From NCBI GenBank assembly GCA_905221605.1, contig CAJNDS010002420.1:222920-286919 (forward strand): a stretch of DNA of 64,000 bases, read 5' to 3'. Positions within the stretch are counted from its first letter, which is position 1. Every line of letters begins with the position of its first letter. Below are positions 11,379 to 20,077 of the stretch, piece by piece. Source of the stretch: Symbiodinium natans. Its lineage: Eukaryota; Sar; Dinophyceae; Suessiales; Symbiodiniaceae. A program made the translations under genes and the position numbers. The notes below the pieces were generated by a model. It was not told the origin of the DNA and ran no database searches. It saw nothing but the letters and a program-made list of their open reading frames with translations.

Positions 11379-11460
11379 ATTCTGGACGAGCTGCGGCAGA
11401 ATGGTTAGGTCGTTTTTGTGGGGTCGTGAAGAGCAGAGCCAGTAGAGACTGAACCTCATC
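11379..11460 (-). CDS. exon with pyrimidine-rich acceptor
   Basis: After TTTTTAACTTCACCTCAG the frame reads DEVQSLLALLFTTPQKRPNH then SAAARPEF. A further short exon (LMRIPLLCTGHTPL with donor GTAGTT) follows at 11208-11246. Confidence 0.58.
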
Positions 11461-11588
11461 CTGAGGTGAAGTTAAAAATAATGCTGTGGCATGCTGATGT
11501 GCAATGTTTGTTGGTTACTAATCCGAACCCCCGAAAACCTAGGGTTTAGGGTCGAGAGTCTTGTTTCTGCAGGGACCTCAACATTCTG

Positions 11589-11778
11589 CTCGGAAGGCGT
11601 CTAAGTCCCCCGACCACTCCCCCCGCCACACACGCACACCTTTCAACTCGGCGGGATTCCGGGCGCCTCTTGGTCGTCAGTTCCCGAATTTCAATAGTAT
11701 TCTAGCTTCTGAACGGTCGCTACCATGATTACTACTTGTGTCGACGATTGCGATTTCTACGATGTCTACTTCCATTAT
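11589..11778 (-). pseudogene. coding-like frame with one in-frame TGA
   Basis: EVDIVEIAIVDTSSNHGSDR ...RILLKFGN, TGA, then RPRGARNPAELKGVRVWRGE ... in the same frame. It could be a decaying exon (CGA to TGA) or two exons with an unseen tiny intron. Plus strand has a competing ATG with donor GTAAGT at about 11726-11795. Confidence 0.42.
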
Positions 11779-11863
11779 CAAATTTGTAAGTATCCCTAAA
11801 CCCTAAACCCTAAACCCTAAACCCTAAACCCTAAACCCTAAACCCTAAACCCTAAACCCTAAG

Positions 11864-11938
11864 CAACATGTAGCCGAAGGGGCCCGGTGGCTGGCAATCA
11901 GGCCAAAGGCTATCGTTCTCTCCAGGGCATCGTCCCAC
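11864..11938 (-). CDS. exon-like island
   Basis: Frame PGENDSLWPDCQPPGPFGYM. Confidence 0.38.
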
Positions 11939-12011
11939 CTCTCTCTCTTTAGAGTTTAGGGTTTAGGGTTTAGGGTTTAGGGTTTAGGGTTTAGGGGTTA
12001 GAGCATATATA

Positions 12012-12178
12012 AAGGCTTAGGGTGACACTACTTGGAGGGTCAAGTACCTATAACCCATTTAGGAGTGTGTAGTTATAACCCACTTAGAAGCGCCTGAAGT
12101 ACCCTAATAGGGTTGTCATTGGATAATACATACAGTTATAACTGGATTACTAAGTACCATGAACCTCGTAGTAGTGTC
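12012..12178. mobile_element. family H element
   Basis: Left end CTACTTGGAGGGTCAAGTAC; right end inverted CTACTACGAGGTTCATGGTA. On the minus strand GTTCATGG provides a GT donor directly after an open exon. Confidence 0.78.
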
Positions 12179-12214
12179 CCTGCCCTGTCATGCGATACGC
12201 ACCGGGCCGGCTTT
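12165..12214 (-). CDS. small exon between a family H and a family J element
   Basis: Frame SRPGAYRMTGQGHYYE, entered after GGGTCTAG (family J end) and left at GTTCATGG (family H end). Joined to the exon at 12316-12378 across the J element the frame is continuous (SSYRKSRPGAYR). Confidence 0.52.
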
Positions 12215-12315
12215 CTAGACCCAAGTAACCCAGGAATACAAACAGGGTACCCGTTTTTGCTTAAATAAGGGCTTCTAAGGGAACCCAAACCCTAGAAAAG
12301 AGAATAAGGGCCTAC
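12215..12315. mobile_element. family J element used as an intron
   Basis: Minus strand begins GTAGGCCCTTATTC and ends TTACTTGGGTCTAG. TIR-like ends TCTAGACCCA / TGGGTCTAGA are seen in other copies (55587-55740, 62440-62545). About 101 bp. Confidence 0.68.
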
Positions 12316-12378
12316 TTCTGTAGCTACTTGGGGGGCCTGAGTGATGTTGGAGTGATGCCCGCGGACCGTTCCCTGTAC
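12316..12378 (-). CDS. exon upstream of the family J intron
   Basis: Frame NGPRASLQHHSGPPSSYR after AGTACAG, leaving at GTAGGCCC. Confidence 0.48.
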
Positions 12379-12432
12379 TGAAGCCTAAACCCTAAACCCT
12401 AAACCCTAAACCCCAAACCCTAAACCCCAAAC

Positions 12433-12516
12433 CCAATTCCCAGGTGCAGGGAGAAAGGAAGCTTTGCTTTCGACCAAGACCAAGCTGCTCGTCGTTCTTC
12501 CAGTACCTCAAGCTCT
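12433..12516 (-). CDS. exon-like island
   Basis: Frame ELEVLEERRAAWSWSKAKLP. Confidence 0.48.
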
Positions 12517-12600
12517 AAACCGAAAACTCAGACTGAAGATGTTGGGTTTAGGGTTTAGGGTTTCAGGGTTCAGGGTTCAGGGTTCAGGGTTTGGGGGAAG

Positions 12601-12885
12601 ATGTTGGGTTTAGAGGAACGCGGGCCTCAAGACTTTGTTGCTCCACTCGTGGCAGAGCTGCTACTGTTAAGGGAAGCTTCCACAACGGAGCAGTGCTTGT
12701 TCTTCGGGGTGATAGGGCTTTGTGCAAATCCGCTTCATTCAATCTGCAGGATCTCTCCCGCAGTATATGGGCCAATGGAGATTTGCGAAAGGGAGGGCGG
12801 GGTACCCTTTCTAGGGGCTCCTAGCATTTTGGCCCAGATGTGCAGACATTGTGCGGAGACACTCTTGAGACCTCCTGAACCCTAA
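12601..12885. CDS. island open on both strands (strand uncertain)
   Basis: Minus: SCRLNEADLHKALSPRRTST then APLWKLPLTVAALPRVEQQS, about 60 codons. Plus: a 94-codon frame LVAELLLLREASTTEQCLFF, then GVIGLCANPLHSICRISPAV, hydrophobic and helical, possibly entered after TTTAG of the repeat. I cannot decide; the plus frame is longer, while neighbouring exons are on minus. Confidence 0.4.
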
Positions 12886-13003
12886 GCCCTAAGCCCTCAA
12901 CCCTCAACCCTCAACCCTCAACCCTAAACCCTAAACCCTGAACCCTGAACCCTGAACCCTGAACCCTGAACCCAATTCCCAGGTGCATCTGGGCCAAGTT
13001 CAC

Positions 13004-13045
13004 CTCCATCTCCGGCCAGTTGGCCTTTCAACCGAGCTCTGATGA
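13004..13045 (-). CDS. short exon with GTGAAC donor
   Basis: VIRARLKGQLAGDG then GTGAAC. Confidence 0.4.
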
Positions 13046-13261
13046 CTCCTAAACCCCAAACCCTAAACCCTAAACCCTAAACCCTGCACCCTAGAATTTT
13101 ACATAGCGCCCTAAACCCGAGATCCCTCAACGCCCCCCAAAACCCCAAGTCGTAGGGTTGTATCTCGGCTTTTCGGGTTCTGGGGCTTCAGGGTTTTTCG
13201 GGTTTAGGGGTTTGGGGGGGTTTAGGGTTTAGGGGGTTTAGGGTTTAGGGGTTAGGGTTTA

Positions 13262-13428
13262 GGCGGTAAGAGGCACAAGCCCACAACTCATGCAGTCCTT
13301 CCCGTCAAAGGTCTTGTAGCCATTGTAGAAGCTCATCACCCAATCGGTTTTCCGCTCGTGCTTGAACTTGCTGAGGTTCATGACCTATGGTGTCGGAATC
13401 AAGGGCAGACCCTCCTCAATGTGGTGTA
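13262..13428 (-). CDS. exon with one in-frame TAG, possible EEP-fold gene
   Basis: HHIEEGLPLIPTP, TAG, VMNLSKFKHERKTDWVMSFY then NGYKTFDGKDCMSCGLVPLT. TAG before GTC may be an acceptor or a CAG-to-TAG change. The second part is convincing coding sequence. Confidence 0.58.
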
Positions 13429-13471
13429 GGGTTTAGGGGTTAATTAGGGTTTAGGGGTTGAAGGTTAGGGA

Positions 13472-13604
13472 TTAAGGAACTATGGAGGGTGCGTGGAGAT
13501 TGTGTGCCCCCATGTGGAAGATAGTTGCATGCATGCTTCGTCCAGGAATAATAAAGACTCGCTTTCTTTCAGGAATGGCTCCAGACGTAAGGTACAACAA
13601 AGGC
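13472..13604 (-). CDS. exon, weak endonuclease/exonuclease/phosphatase resemblance
   Basis: After TTTAG: LYLTSGAIPERKRVFIIPGR then SMHATIFHMGAHNLHAPSI. The pattern PGR...I.N.H resembles strands of EEP-fold nucleases found in non-LTR retroelements, but no catalytic residue is proven. The plus strand has a shadow acceptor (TTTCTTTCAG). Confidence 0.52.
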
Positions 13605-13617
13605 TAAAGTAAAATTT

Positions 13618-13681
13618 TAGTTTTTGTTTGTGCTGGTGGCTTGAGATTTGGGACGGAAGCCTGCACCAGCATTGTAGACGT
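13618..13681 (-). CDS. exon-like island upstream of the EEP-like exon
   Basis: DVYNAGAGFRPKSQATSTNK. Contains an inverted pair TGCTGGTG...CACCAGCA. Confidence 0.42.
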
Positions 13682-13975
13682 CATGGGTTTGAAGCCCTGA
13701 GCCCTAAACCCTAAACCTCCCTAATGTTGCACTGCCTTTGATATATGGGACCCCCGCAACCCCCCAACCAATTTGGGCCCTTTATAAACGCATGGCGCGG
13801 CGACCCCCCCTAACAAATTTTGGGGGGGGCGGGGGGGGACCGAACTCAGGACCTCAAGCCTTTAGGACCTTAAGGCCTGAAGCCTTCCAGCCTTTAAGAT
13901 TCCTGGAGCGCAGGGCCCTCAGGGCCTCAAGCCTTACTGCGCAAGCCCTTAACCCTAAACACAGACCGTTATTAC

Positions 13976-14067
13976 AAGATCATTCGGAAAAACGACTTGT
14001 GATCATCGCGGGTCACGCCAACAAACTCATGCCGTAGAACAAGTTTTCGAAAGTTGTGAGTATGGAC
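13976..14067 (-). CDS. exon with GTAATA donor, possible EEP-like gene
   Basis: After TATCCAG: VHTHNFRKLVLRHEFVGVTR then DDHKSFFRMI. The VHTHNFR start resembles the strand-His segment of EEP nucleases. Confidence 0.58.
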
Positions 14068-14103
14068 CCTGGATACACTAAAAGCCTAAACCCTAAACCC
14101 CCT

Positions 14104-14190
14104 AAACCCCAAACAACGGCCAGGGGTCTATGTCCCAAGTATTGCGATCGTCGCCGTCGAGCCTCTGCCACACAGGATGCCCAGAACTCA
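14104..14190 (-). CDS. exon-like island
   Basis: Frame GHPVWQRLDGDDRNTWDIDP then WPLFG. Confidence 0.5.
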
Positions 14191-14496
14191 GGATCTAGGA
14201 GTTTATAGTTTACAGTGGACTATAGGGATTGTTTAGGGCTTAGGGTTTAGGGTTTAGGGTTTAGGGTTTAGGGTTTAGAGTTTATAGTGGTCTATAGGGA
14301 TTTTTTGGGCTTCTAGGGGCTTGTACGGGTTTATCGTGGTCTATGTGGGGTTGTTGGAGGTTTATCGGAGTTGTAGGTGTTTATACGGGTCTAGAGGGTT
14401 ATAGAAGGCTGTTAGAGGGTCTGTAGGGGTTTCTGGGGTTTCGTAGGGGTTTAGGGGGCTGTGTACAGGGTTTGTAAGGGTTTGGGGTGTAGGGTA

Positions 14497-14550
14497 AGCC
14501 ATCTCCAGACGGATCCTGAAAAACCAAAGTCCTGGCCGGCATTTGAGCTA
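14497..14550 (-). CDS. short exon-like island
   Basis: SSNAGQDFGFSGSVWRW, GC donor possible. Confidence 0.38.
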
Positions 14551-14677
14551 CCCCTAAACCCTAAACCCTAAACCCTAAACCCTAAACCCTAAACCCTAAA
14601 CCCTAAACCCTAAACCCTAAATACTCAGAAGTATCGGACGAGAGGGCATCCCTTGAGCCAAGAAATCCCAAGCTTAC

Positions 14678-14751
14678 TCTTTTTCCGTTTCTGAACCCTG
14701 GAACAAAGGAGTTCGGTAGTCATGACCCACAAAGAAGGTAAACTCGGAGCT
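14678..14751 (-). CDS. exon with canonical acceptor and donor
   Basis: GGTTACAG / SSEFTFFVGHDYRTPLFQGS ETEKE / GTAAGC. Both splice sites are canonical. Confidence 0.68.
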
Positions 14752-14802
14752 CTGTAACCCTAAACCCTAAACCCTAAACCCTAAACCCTAAACAGTAAGC
14801 CC

Positions 14803-14900
14803 AGCGTCATGTCGTCCCAGGGCAGCGAGCGCAAGAATCCGTGGAAGCAGGTCATGCCCGGAAGCATGCCGAAGTCCAGCAGCGGCTGTGGGATGTACCT
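14803..14900 (-). CDS. exon, strong codon pattern
   Basis: PQPLLDFGMLPGMTCFHGFL then RSLPWDDMTLG, with a GC donor. G/C-ending codons throughout. Confidence 0.6.
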
Positions 14901-15013
14901 GGGGTTTAGGGTTTGGGGTTTAGGGTTTAGGGTTAGTTTAGGGTTTAGGGTGAGGGGGTTTTGGTTTTTGGGTTTTGGGGCACATCTTCATCCCTGAAAT
15001 CCCCCTCCCTTAC

Positions 15014-15112
15014 CTCCCCCCGCCTGCCTGACCGCTCCCCAAAGTTCTGAGGCTTGAACTCCCAAAGTACCCTGCAAATCTCCCCATCATGCGGGTCGTA
15101 TTCAGGATTATT
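15014..15112 (-). CDS. exon with GTAAGG donor
   Basis: NPEYDPHDGEICRVLWEFKP then QNFGERSGRRGE / GTAAGG. Confidence 0.68.
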
Positions 15113-15145
15113 GAGGGTTTCAGGGTTCTGGGTCTAGGGTCTCGA

Positions 15146-15209
15146 GATCAGGAAGGAGTTAGTGAACGCCTTCCCCACCCACAGACTTGCAGCCACGAGC
15201 ACAATCCTT
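15146..15209 (-). CDS. exon-like island, hydrophobic
   Basis: IVLVAASLWVGKAFTNSFLI; possible membrane segment. Confidence 0.43.
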
Positions 15210-15289
15210 AACCCAAGATCCCAAAGCCCCAAAACCCGGACGCTAAGCCCCTAAACCCGAAGCCCCTAGACCCTAAGCCACGAACACCT

Positions 15290-15380
15290 AAACCCTAAAC
15301 CCTAAACCCTGAACCCTAAACCCTAAACCCTAAACCCTAAACCCTAAACCCTAAACCCTAAACCCTAAACCCTAAACCCT
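15290..15380. repeat. (CCCTAAA)n array
   Basis: About 13 units with one CCCTGAA variant, abutting the exon at 15382. Confidence 0.97.
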
Positions 15381-15381
15381 G

Positions 15382-15499
15382 GCAAGGGACCACTCTACAG
15401 GCACGAAGTGTGGGTGGTCGATGTCCACGTCTGGCGCGATGACGTTTCCCACGGAGAAGACCTCCGAGCTGCCCTGACCTTGTGGGAACCGAGCCATGG
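15382..15499 (-). CDS. exon, strong codon pattern
   Basis: MARFPQGQGSSEVFSVGNVI then APDVDIDHPHFVPVEWSLAR. Beta-rich sequence, no family recognised. Confidence 0.6.
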
Positions 15500-15814
15500 C
15501 TTTAGTGGGTTTAGGGTTTAGGGTTTAGGGTTTAGGGTTTAGGGTTTTGGGGTTTAGGGTTTAGGGTGGTTGATTGGGTTCGTTCTTAGGGTAGTTTCAG
15601 GGTCCCTTAGCATGGTCCCTTAACAGGGTACCCCTTATATGCCCCTTAGATACCCTACACAAATCAAGGGCTCATGCAGATTCATAGGGCGTGGGAAGGC
15701 CTAGAGAGGTGGGGCTTTGTTAGATTTTGTAGGGTTTAGCATTTAGGGTTTAGGGTTTAGGGTTTAGGGTCTATGTAGGGTTTAGGGTTTCGGGCTTGGG
15801 GCTTCCCCGTGCAC

Positions 15815-15986
15815 CTACAGTTCTTGACCTCCTGGAAGCATGTGGGATCGGGTCGATCAAGGTAGATGGACAGGGTGTAGGGTTCAGACTCCAGTAATAA
15901 GACAAAAAGCCTGCACGGCCCTAATCCCTCGTCGGGACACGTTGATGCAAAATAGGTCGCGACACGTTGAGGGTTGTCAGGGTCTA
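15815..15986 (-). CDS. GHSHGG gene, exon 4 of partial model
   Basis: A 172-bp open exon (PQRVATYFASTCPDEGLGPC, then LFVLLLESEPYTLSIYLDRP) entered after GTTTAG and left at GTGCAC. Three in-phase joins support one gene. I do not recognise the domain in this part. Confidence 0.6.
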
Positions 15987-16142
15987 CTAAACTATACAGG
16001 CCTTAATAATTCAAAAGGGGTTTTGGGGGTGATATTATCGTATGTTATAAGGGGACCATAAGGGAATACGATTAGTAGTATATATGATTATAAGGGGACC
16101 ATAAGGGAATACTATTCGTAGTGATTTCGACCCCTATTTTAC
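15987..16142. mobile_element. family B element region used as a 156-bp intron
   Basis: Contains GGCCTTAATAATTC, two copies of ATAAGGGGACCATAAGGGAA, and ends TTTCGACCCCTATTTTAC, as in other family B copies. On the minus strand it gives GTAAAATAGGGG...GTTTAG borders and its removal keeps the frame. Confidence 0.65.
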
Positions 16143-16241
16143 AGAAGCTTTGAGCCTCGAGACGCTTTGGGACGAAGACTGAGTCGGCGTGGCGCGAGGA
16201 GTACATGGGCATGGAGATGAGGTTGATGCCGGCATACAAGC
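16143..16241 (-). CDS. GHSHGG gene, exon 3 of partial model
   Basis: Reads LYAGINLISMPMYSSRHADS..., entered after CTGAG and left at GTAAAATAGGGG, a GT donor formed by a family B element. Phase matches exon 2 (phase 1) and exon 4 (phase 1). The intron before it (16242-16439) holds telomere variants and a G/C homopolymer. Confidence 0.6.
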
Positions 16242-16439
16242 CTCAGAGGTGGCGTTGAAACTAGGGTTTAGGGTTTAGGGCTTGGGGTTTGGGGTTTAGG
16301 ATTTATAGGGTTTAGAGTTTAGGGTTTAGGGTTTGGGGTTTGGGGTTTGGGGGTTTGGGGTTTGGGGTTTAGGGTTTAGGGTTCCCGCCCCCCCCCCCCC
16401 CCCCCAGGGGCAAGTAGGCGTCGCTTCAAAGTTAATTGC

Positions 16440-16530
16440 CCCCGGCATCGAGCTGCAGTGTCGCATATTCTGCGTGCAGTAACTGAGCACAGACCATAAC
16501 TTGGATCCCTCCATGAGAATGGCCTAGAAC
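16440..16530 (-). CDS. alpha/beta-hydrolase-like nucleophile-elbow exon
   Basis: Reads VLGHSHGGIQVMVCAQLLHA..., with the G-x-S-x-G elbow (GHSHG) after a hydrophobic strand and before a helix, as in alpha/beta hydrolases. Acid and histidine of a triad are not placed. The exon starts at GTTC, the retained target-duplication copy, and ends at a GC-type donor (GGGG/GCAATT). Family assignment rests on one motif. Confidence 0.55.
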
Positions 16531-16631
16531 CTTACTTCCCCAATAACCAAGGGAAAAAAGGTTAAACTTCATGAGGTCCTACTTAATAAGGAAACATTTA
16601 AACAATGAAGTTCAACTATTGGCTAAGTAAG
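16531..16631. mobile_element. family C element, second copy, also in an intron position
   Basis: A 101-bp element with ends CTTACTTCCCCAATAACC and GGCTAAGTAAG, flanked by GAAC on both sides (16527-16530, 16632-16635). On the minus strand the intron is GTTC plus element, ending AAG/TAAG before GTTCTAGGC, the same splice-site usage as the 23.0-kb copy. Confidence 0.88.
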
Positions 16632-16635
16632 GAAC

Positions 16636-16693
16636 ATGGAAGACAGGTAAGCAAGGATTCTGACTACTCTGTTGAACGGTACATTGGTTGCTC
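16636..16693 (-). CDS. GHSHGG gene, exon 1 of partial model
   Basis: Frame ...CTVQQSSQNPCLPVFH opens after a TTAG acceptor-like border. It is continuous with exon 2 once the family C element is removed. Upstream exons are not identified with certainty. Confidence 0.5.
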
Positions 16694-16810
16694 TAAGCAC
16701 GGCCGGGAGCACAGGGCATAAAGCGGTAATCCTTGGAGGTATGGCTTTAGGGTTTAGGGTTTAGGGTTTAGGGTTTAGGGTTTAGGGTTTAGGGTTTAGG
16801 GTTTAGGGCT

Positions 16811-16917
16811 GAGCAGCCAATCGTGAAGTCATCAGCCCAGTCCACGTGGAAGTCCTCAGCAGTAGATACCTTGCCTGGCTCAGGGCATGAAGTCTCAAGG
16901 GTGTCGGGTCTCTGAAT
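16811..16917 (-). CDS. exon between telomere arrays
   Basis: After TGCATTCAG: RPDTLETSCPEPGKVSTAED then FHVDWADDFTIGCS. Flanked by TTTAGGG (16745-16808) and CCCTAAA (16924-16975) arrays. Confidence 0.6.
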
Positions 16918-17029
16918 GCAGGAGCCCTAAACCCTAAACCCTAAACCCTAAACCCTAAACCCTAAACCCTAAACCCAAACCTAAACCCTGGACCCCAAAC
17001 CCTAGACCCCGCAGGGTGTAGGCGGCTTG

Positions 17030-17250
17030 GGGTATGCATTGGGGTGTGCAAGTCTTCTTGCTGCTGAAATGACACGAGCGGCTGTTTTAAACCTTTTCGG
17101 AGGGCACCTGGGAGTTTGAGCCTAGATGCGCGTTGCGAAGTCGTATTTCTAGGGGCCCTAAGGCTTACTTCCCCTCTCCAAGCAGTCAGAGGAGCACGAA
17201 CACATGAACCTCGAGCATTCCCACAAAAATCAAGCAGCCCAAAAACAACC
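17030..17250 (-). CDS. exon-like island
   Basis: GEVSLRAPRNTTSQRASRLK then LPGALRKGLKQPLVSFQQQE, about 70 open codons, basic. Confidence 0.4.
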
Positions 17251-17300
17251 ACTTGACCCAACCCCTAAACCCTAAGCCCGAAGCCCTAAACCCTAAGCCT

Positions 17301-17391
17301 CCATCTTTTTAAGTTGGGACCAGGGTCCCTGCAGCTCTCTCAACTTGCAGGATACGAAGGAACGTGGGAATTCGGTACTCTGTATTCCGCC
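17301..17391 (-). CDS. exon with CTTACCAG acceptor
   Basis: GGIQSTEFPRSFVSCKLREL then QGPWSQLKKMEA. The plus strand shows mirror-like splice signals (CTTGCAG, GTAAGC), so strand is likely but not certain. Confidence 0.55.
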
Positions 17392-17555
17392 CTGGTAAGC
17401 AAAAGGGTTCAGGGTTCGGGGTTTGGGGTTTAGGGTACGAGGTACCTTATCCCTACACTCTAAAACCTAAACCCTAAACCCTAACCCTAAACCCTAAACC
17501 CTAAACCCTAAAACCCTAAAACCCTAAAACCCTAAACCCTAAACCCTAAACCGTC

Positions 17556-17651
17556 AAAACCTGCAGGCTAATCCTCCGGCCTAGCAGTCGTCCGATGACC
17601 CAACCGACGGTGGATTGAGTCTCCACTTCGCGAGCGACCACACGTAGCCTT
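17556..17651 (-). CDS. exon-like island
   Basis: LRVVAREVETQSTVGWVIGR then LLGRRISLQ. Confidence 0.55.
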
Positions 17652-17885
17652 GGTAGCCCTAAACCCTAAACCCTAAACCCTAAACCCTAAACCCTAAACC
17701 CTAAACCCTAAACCCTAAACCCTAAACCCTAAACCCTAAGCTAGAGTTGATGAGGGCTTTGGGGTTCAGGATCTTTTGGGGTGACCACCCGAGGTCCAAG
17801 TGAACCATGCAATTGAGGTCACATACCCTATGCTATCGAACCATTTTTTCAGGTTTGTGGACCATAAACTGTTTTAGGGTTCATG

Positions 17886-18020
17886 TAGTCCCCGCCACAA
17901 TGCTAGCTTCCAAGTGGGTCCAGGAGGCAGCATCTGCATGACAGCCGGGACGATCGCCGGACACATGTTGTACCTCAGCACCCGGAAAGCCCAACTGAAT
18001 CGCACGTCTTCGGGTTCCCG
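17886..18020 (-). CDS. exon-like island
   Basis: REPEDVRFSWAFRVLRYNMC then PAIVPAVMQMLPPGPTWKLA. A neighbouring frame is also open but less natural. Confidence 0.58.
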
Positions 18021-18177
18021 CAATCCTAGACTCTAAATCTATAAAGCCTAAATAGAGTCTAGACCCTATAAACCCCCCAGCCCGCGAACCCCGCCCAGAC
18101 CCCACAACACCCGAAGCAACTAAACTCCCAAAACGCCAAACCTCCCAGCCCCGCAACTATACAACTAAACCCCAAAC

Positions 18178-18262
18178 CCTCTAAACCCTAAACCCTCTAA
18201 ACCCTCTAAACCCTCTAAACCCTCTAAACCCTCTAAACCCTCTAAACCCTCTAAACCCTGTA
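18178..18262. repeat. (CTCTAAACC)n variant array
   Basis: About nine copies of a 9-bp unit CCCTCTAAA, a telomere unit enlarged by CT. This locally homogenised variant is not seen elsewhere in the window. Confidence 0.9.
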
Positions 18263-18332
18263 AACCCTAAAACACCTTTAAAAAAAACCCTTAAAAACCA
18301 TTAAACAAAAACACCCTATAAACCTCCCAAAC

Positions 18333-18441
18333 CGGCTGGGCCAAAGCGCTCCTCCTGAAGAGTTTTCGGCCTGCCTCCCTCGCGCGAGACGACCTCTAAC
18401 TCCTCGGCTGCACGAAGACGTGGGATTGGTGGGGTACCGGG
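18333..18441 (-). CDS. exon with GTTTGG donor
   Basis: GTPPIPRLRAAEELEVVSRE then GGRPKTLQEERFGPA. Confidence 0.58.
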
Positions 18442-18977
18442 CCTACAGGATGGAGGGTCTATGGGGTTTATGGGTTTTTATGGGCTTTTATGGGTTTTAT
18501 GTGGGTATATACGGGTGTAGAAGGGTTTATGTAGGCGTGTTTTATATGGGGCTTATGTGAGTTTAGATGGGCTTTGGGGACTAGATGTTAAGGGTTTGTG
18601 GTGTCTAGGGTTTCAGCTTCGGGGTGCTTGGGGTTCCTGCTGTGGGACGGGGGGGGGGGTTTCAGGGCTTCGAGGGCTCATGGGCTTTCGCGTTCGGGTG
18701 TAAAGTTGAGGGTGCAGGGTTTAGGGCTTCTGACCTCGGAGTTTTAGCTGCCGTGAGAGTCTTCGGGGTGTTCCTTCAGGGGCTTGAGGGTTAACCCTCA
18801 ACTCTAAACCCGAAACCTCGCTTGGGGTTGAAGCTGACAGTTGGGAGTTTGGGTTTTAGGCTTCAGCGTCTGGGAAGCCCAAGCATAAACCCTAAACCCT
18901 AAACCCTAAACCCTAAACCCTAAACCCTAAGCCCTAATCCCCAAACCCTAAACGCTAAACGCTAAACCCTACATGAA

Positions 18978-19062
18978 GTTCTCAGGGCTTCGGGGGTTCT
19001 GGGGCTCCGGATCGACTCTCGCGCTTGAAACCCTTGTGGAGCCTGTCTGAAGCCCAGGCCGA
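18978..19062 (-). CDS. exon-like island
   Basis: AWASDRLHKGFKRESRSGAP. Confidence 0.42.
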
Positions 19063-19086
19063 GGGAAGGGGTGTGAGGCACGGATC

Positions 19087-19305
19087 TTATGAGGCCCTGA
19101 AATTTTTGAAGTGCTCGTCTCGAATGTTGCGAACGGGCCTATTGGGTTTCATGGCCCGTTGAGGTGGTTCGGAGATCTTCGTCGGGGCTGCTGGCGGCTT
19201 TCCTCCAATCGAGGGCTTCACTTCACCGATAAGGACCGTTGACGTGCCCTGAGCGGCAAAAAGTCCGAGCCGAAAGCCTTCAAACCTACGGAACTCCCCA
19301 AGGGT
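19087..19305 (-). CDS. exon, about 72 codons
   Basis: TLGEFRRFEGFRLGLFAAQG then TSTVLIGEVKPSIGGKPPAA, continuing to NIRDEHFKNFRAS. Long, natural and open; no family recognised. Confidence 0.62.
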   Translation of the reverse strand, partial: TLGEFRRFEGFRLGLFAAQGTSTVLIGEVKPSIGGKPPAAPTKISEPPQRAMKPNRPVRNIRDEHFKNFRAS

Positions 19306-19368
19306 GGGTTTAGGGATTTGGGTTTCGGGCTTAGGGAAAGTTGTACCGAGCATTATGGAGCTATGATT

Positions 19369-19535
19369 TGCCTATCTGGTGCCCCTGGGTTGCTCTGTGA
19401 CGTGATTTGATTGGTTGAGGCGAGCCGCGTCTTCGCGGAAGCAGCCAATGTACTGGTCGTGATGGTGCTTCTCGGTGAGGCAGTGTTTCTCCTCGCCGCT
19501 CTCGCCAGTGCGTACAAGCGCATATTGCATAACAT
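19369..19535 (-). CDS. exon, about 52 codons
   Basis: MQYALVRTGESGEEKHCLTE then KHHHDQYIGCFREDAARLNQ. YIGCFxxDxxR weakly recalls WSC-type domains. A family B element (19543-19668) lies directly upstream. Confidence 0.58.
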
Positions 19536-19542
19536 GACATGA

Positions 19543-19668
19543 ACAACTACACAAGGGGCCTCAATAACTAGAATAGGTAGGTGTTTCCCCTTGTTTTGGA
19601 AGGGGGGGGGGTATAGTACAAGCACGGAGGAACCATAAGGGAATACAATGGGTCATTATTCCGACCTG
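19543..19668. mobile_element. family B element
   Basis: AGGGGCCTCAATAACTAGAA ... ACCATAAGGGAATACAAT ... TATTCCGACC. Other copies: 27278-27392, 31766-31877, 38150-38345, 49583-49750, 62330-62445. Confidence 0.7.
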
Positions 19669-19751
19669 TTGAATCTCAGATTTCATGTTTTTTAGAGAAA
19701 ACCCTTGTTCCGGAACCGGATTTTGCTTTTGGGCGCAAGTGCTGAGGCTTA

Positions 19752-19868
19752 AAAAGTCACCGGAACAGGCACGTGGGGTTCTGCAATTGTCTCAGCGACA
19801 TGCGCGTTGCTTCCTGGCACGATTCTTTGAAGTGCTGCAGCCAAGGCACGCCATGCTGATCTACTATT
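19752..19868 (-). CDS. exon next to a family A element
   Basis: DQHGVPWLQHFKESCQEATR then MSLRQLQNPTCLF, entered just after CAAATAG, the end of the family A element at 19869-19968. Confidence 0.5.
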
Positions 19869-19968
19869 TGCTTAAGAACCCCAACAGAATATCAGAAAAA
19901 AACATCCCTATATTACCCTTAGTAAGGAAGAGCATTTCTATTTTTCCAGGGTTCTTATAAGCAAGTAG
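19869..19968. mobile_element. family A element
   Basis: Ends CTATTTGCTTAAGAACCCC and (inverted) CTACTTGCTTATAAGAACCC, with internal ATTACCCTTAGTAAGGAAG. Related copies at 1-115, 32283-32412, 32660-32965, 46965-47045 and 57420-57490. Confidence 0.75.
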
Positions 19969-20077
19969 GTGATGTTTTTGAAAGGCGGCCTTTTCCGGAA
20001 CCGAACTTGATTTATATTGGCAGCTTCTTCACTGGCGCACGCGTGTGGACTTCTGGAGTATAATCGCAAACAGCCCG

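Noticed and set aside
13545-13600. Plus-strand mini-exon between TTTCTTTCAG and GTAAGG (ATGGCTCCAGAC)
   Set aside because: The minus frame through the same bases is long and natural; the plus signals are reverse complements of ordinary codons.
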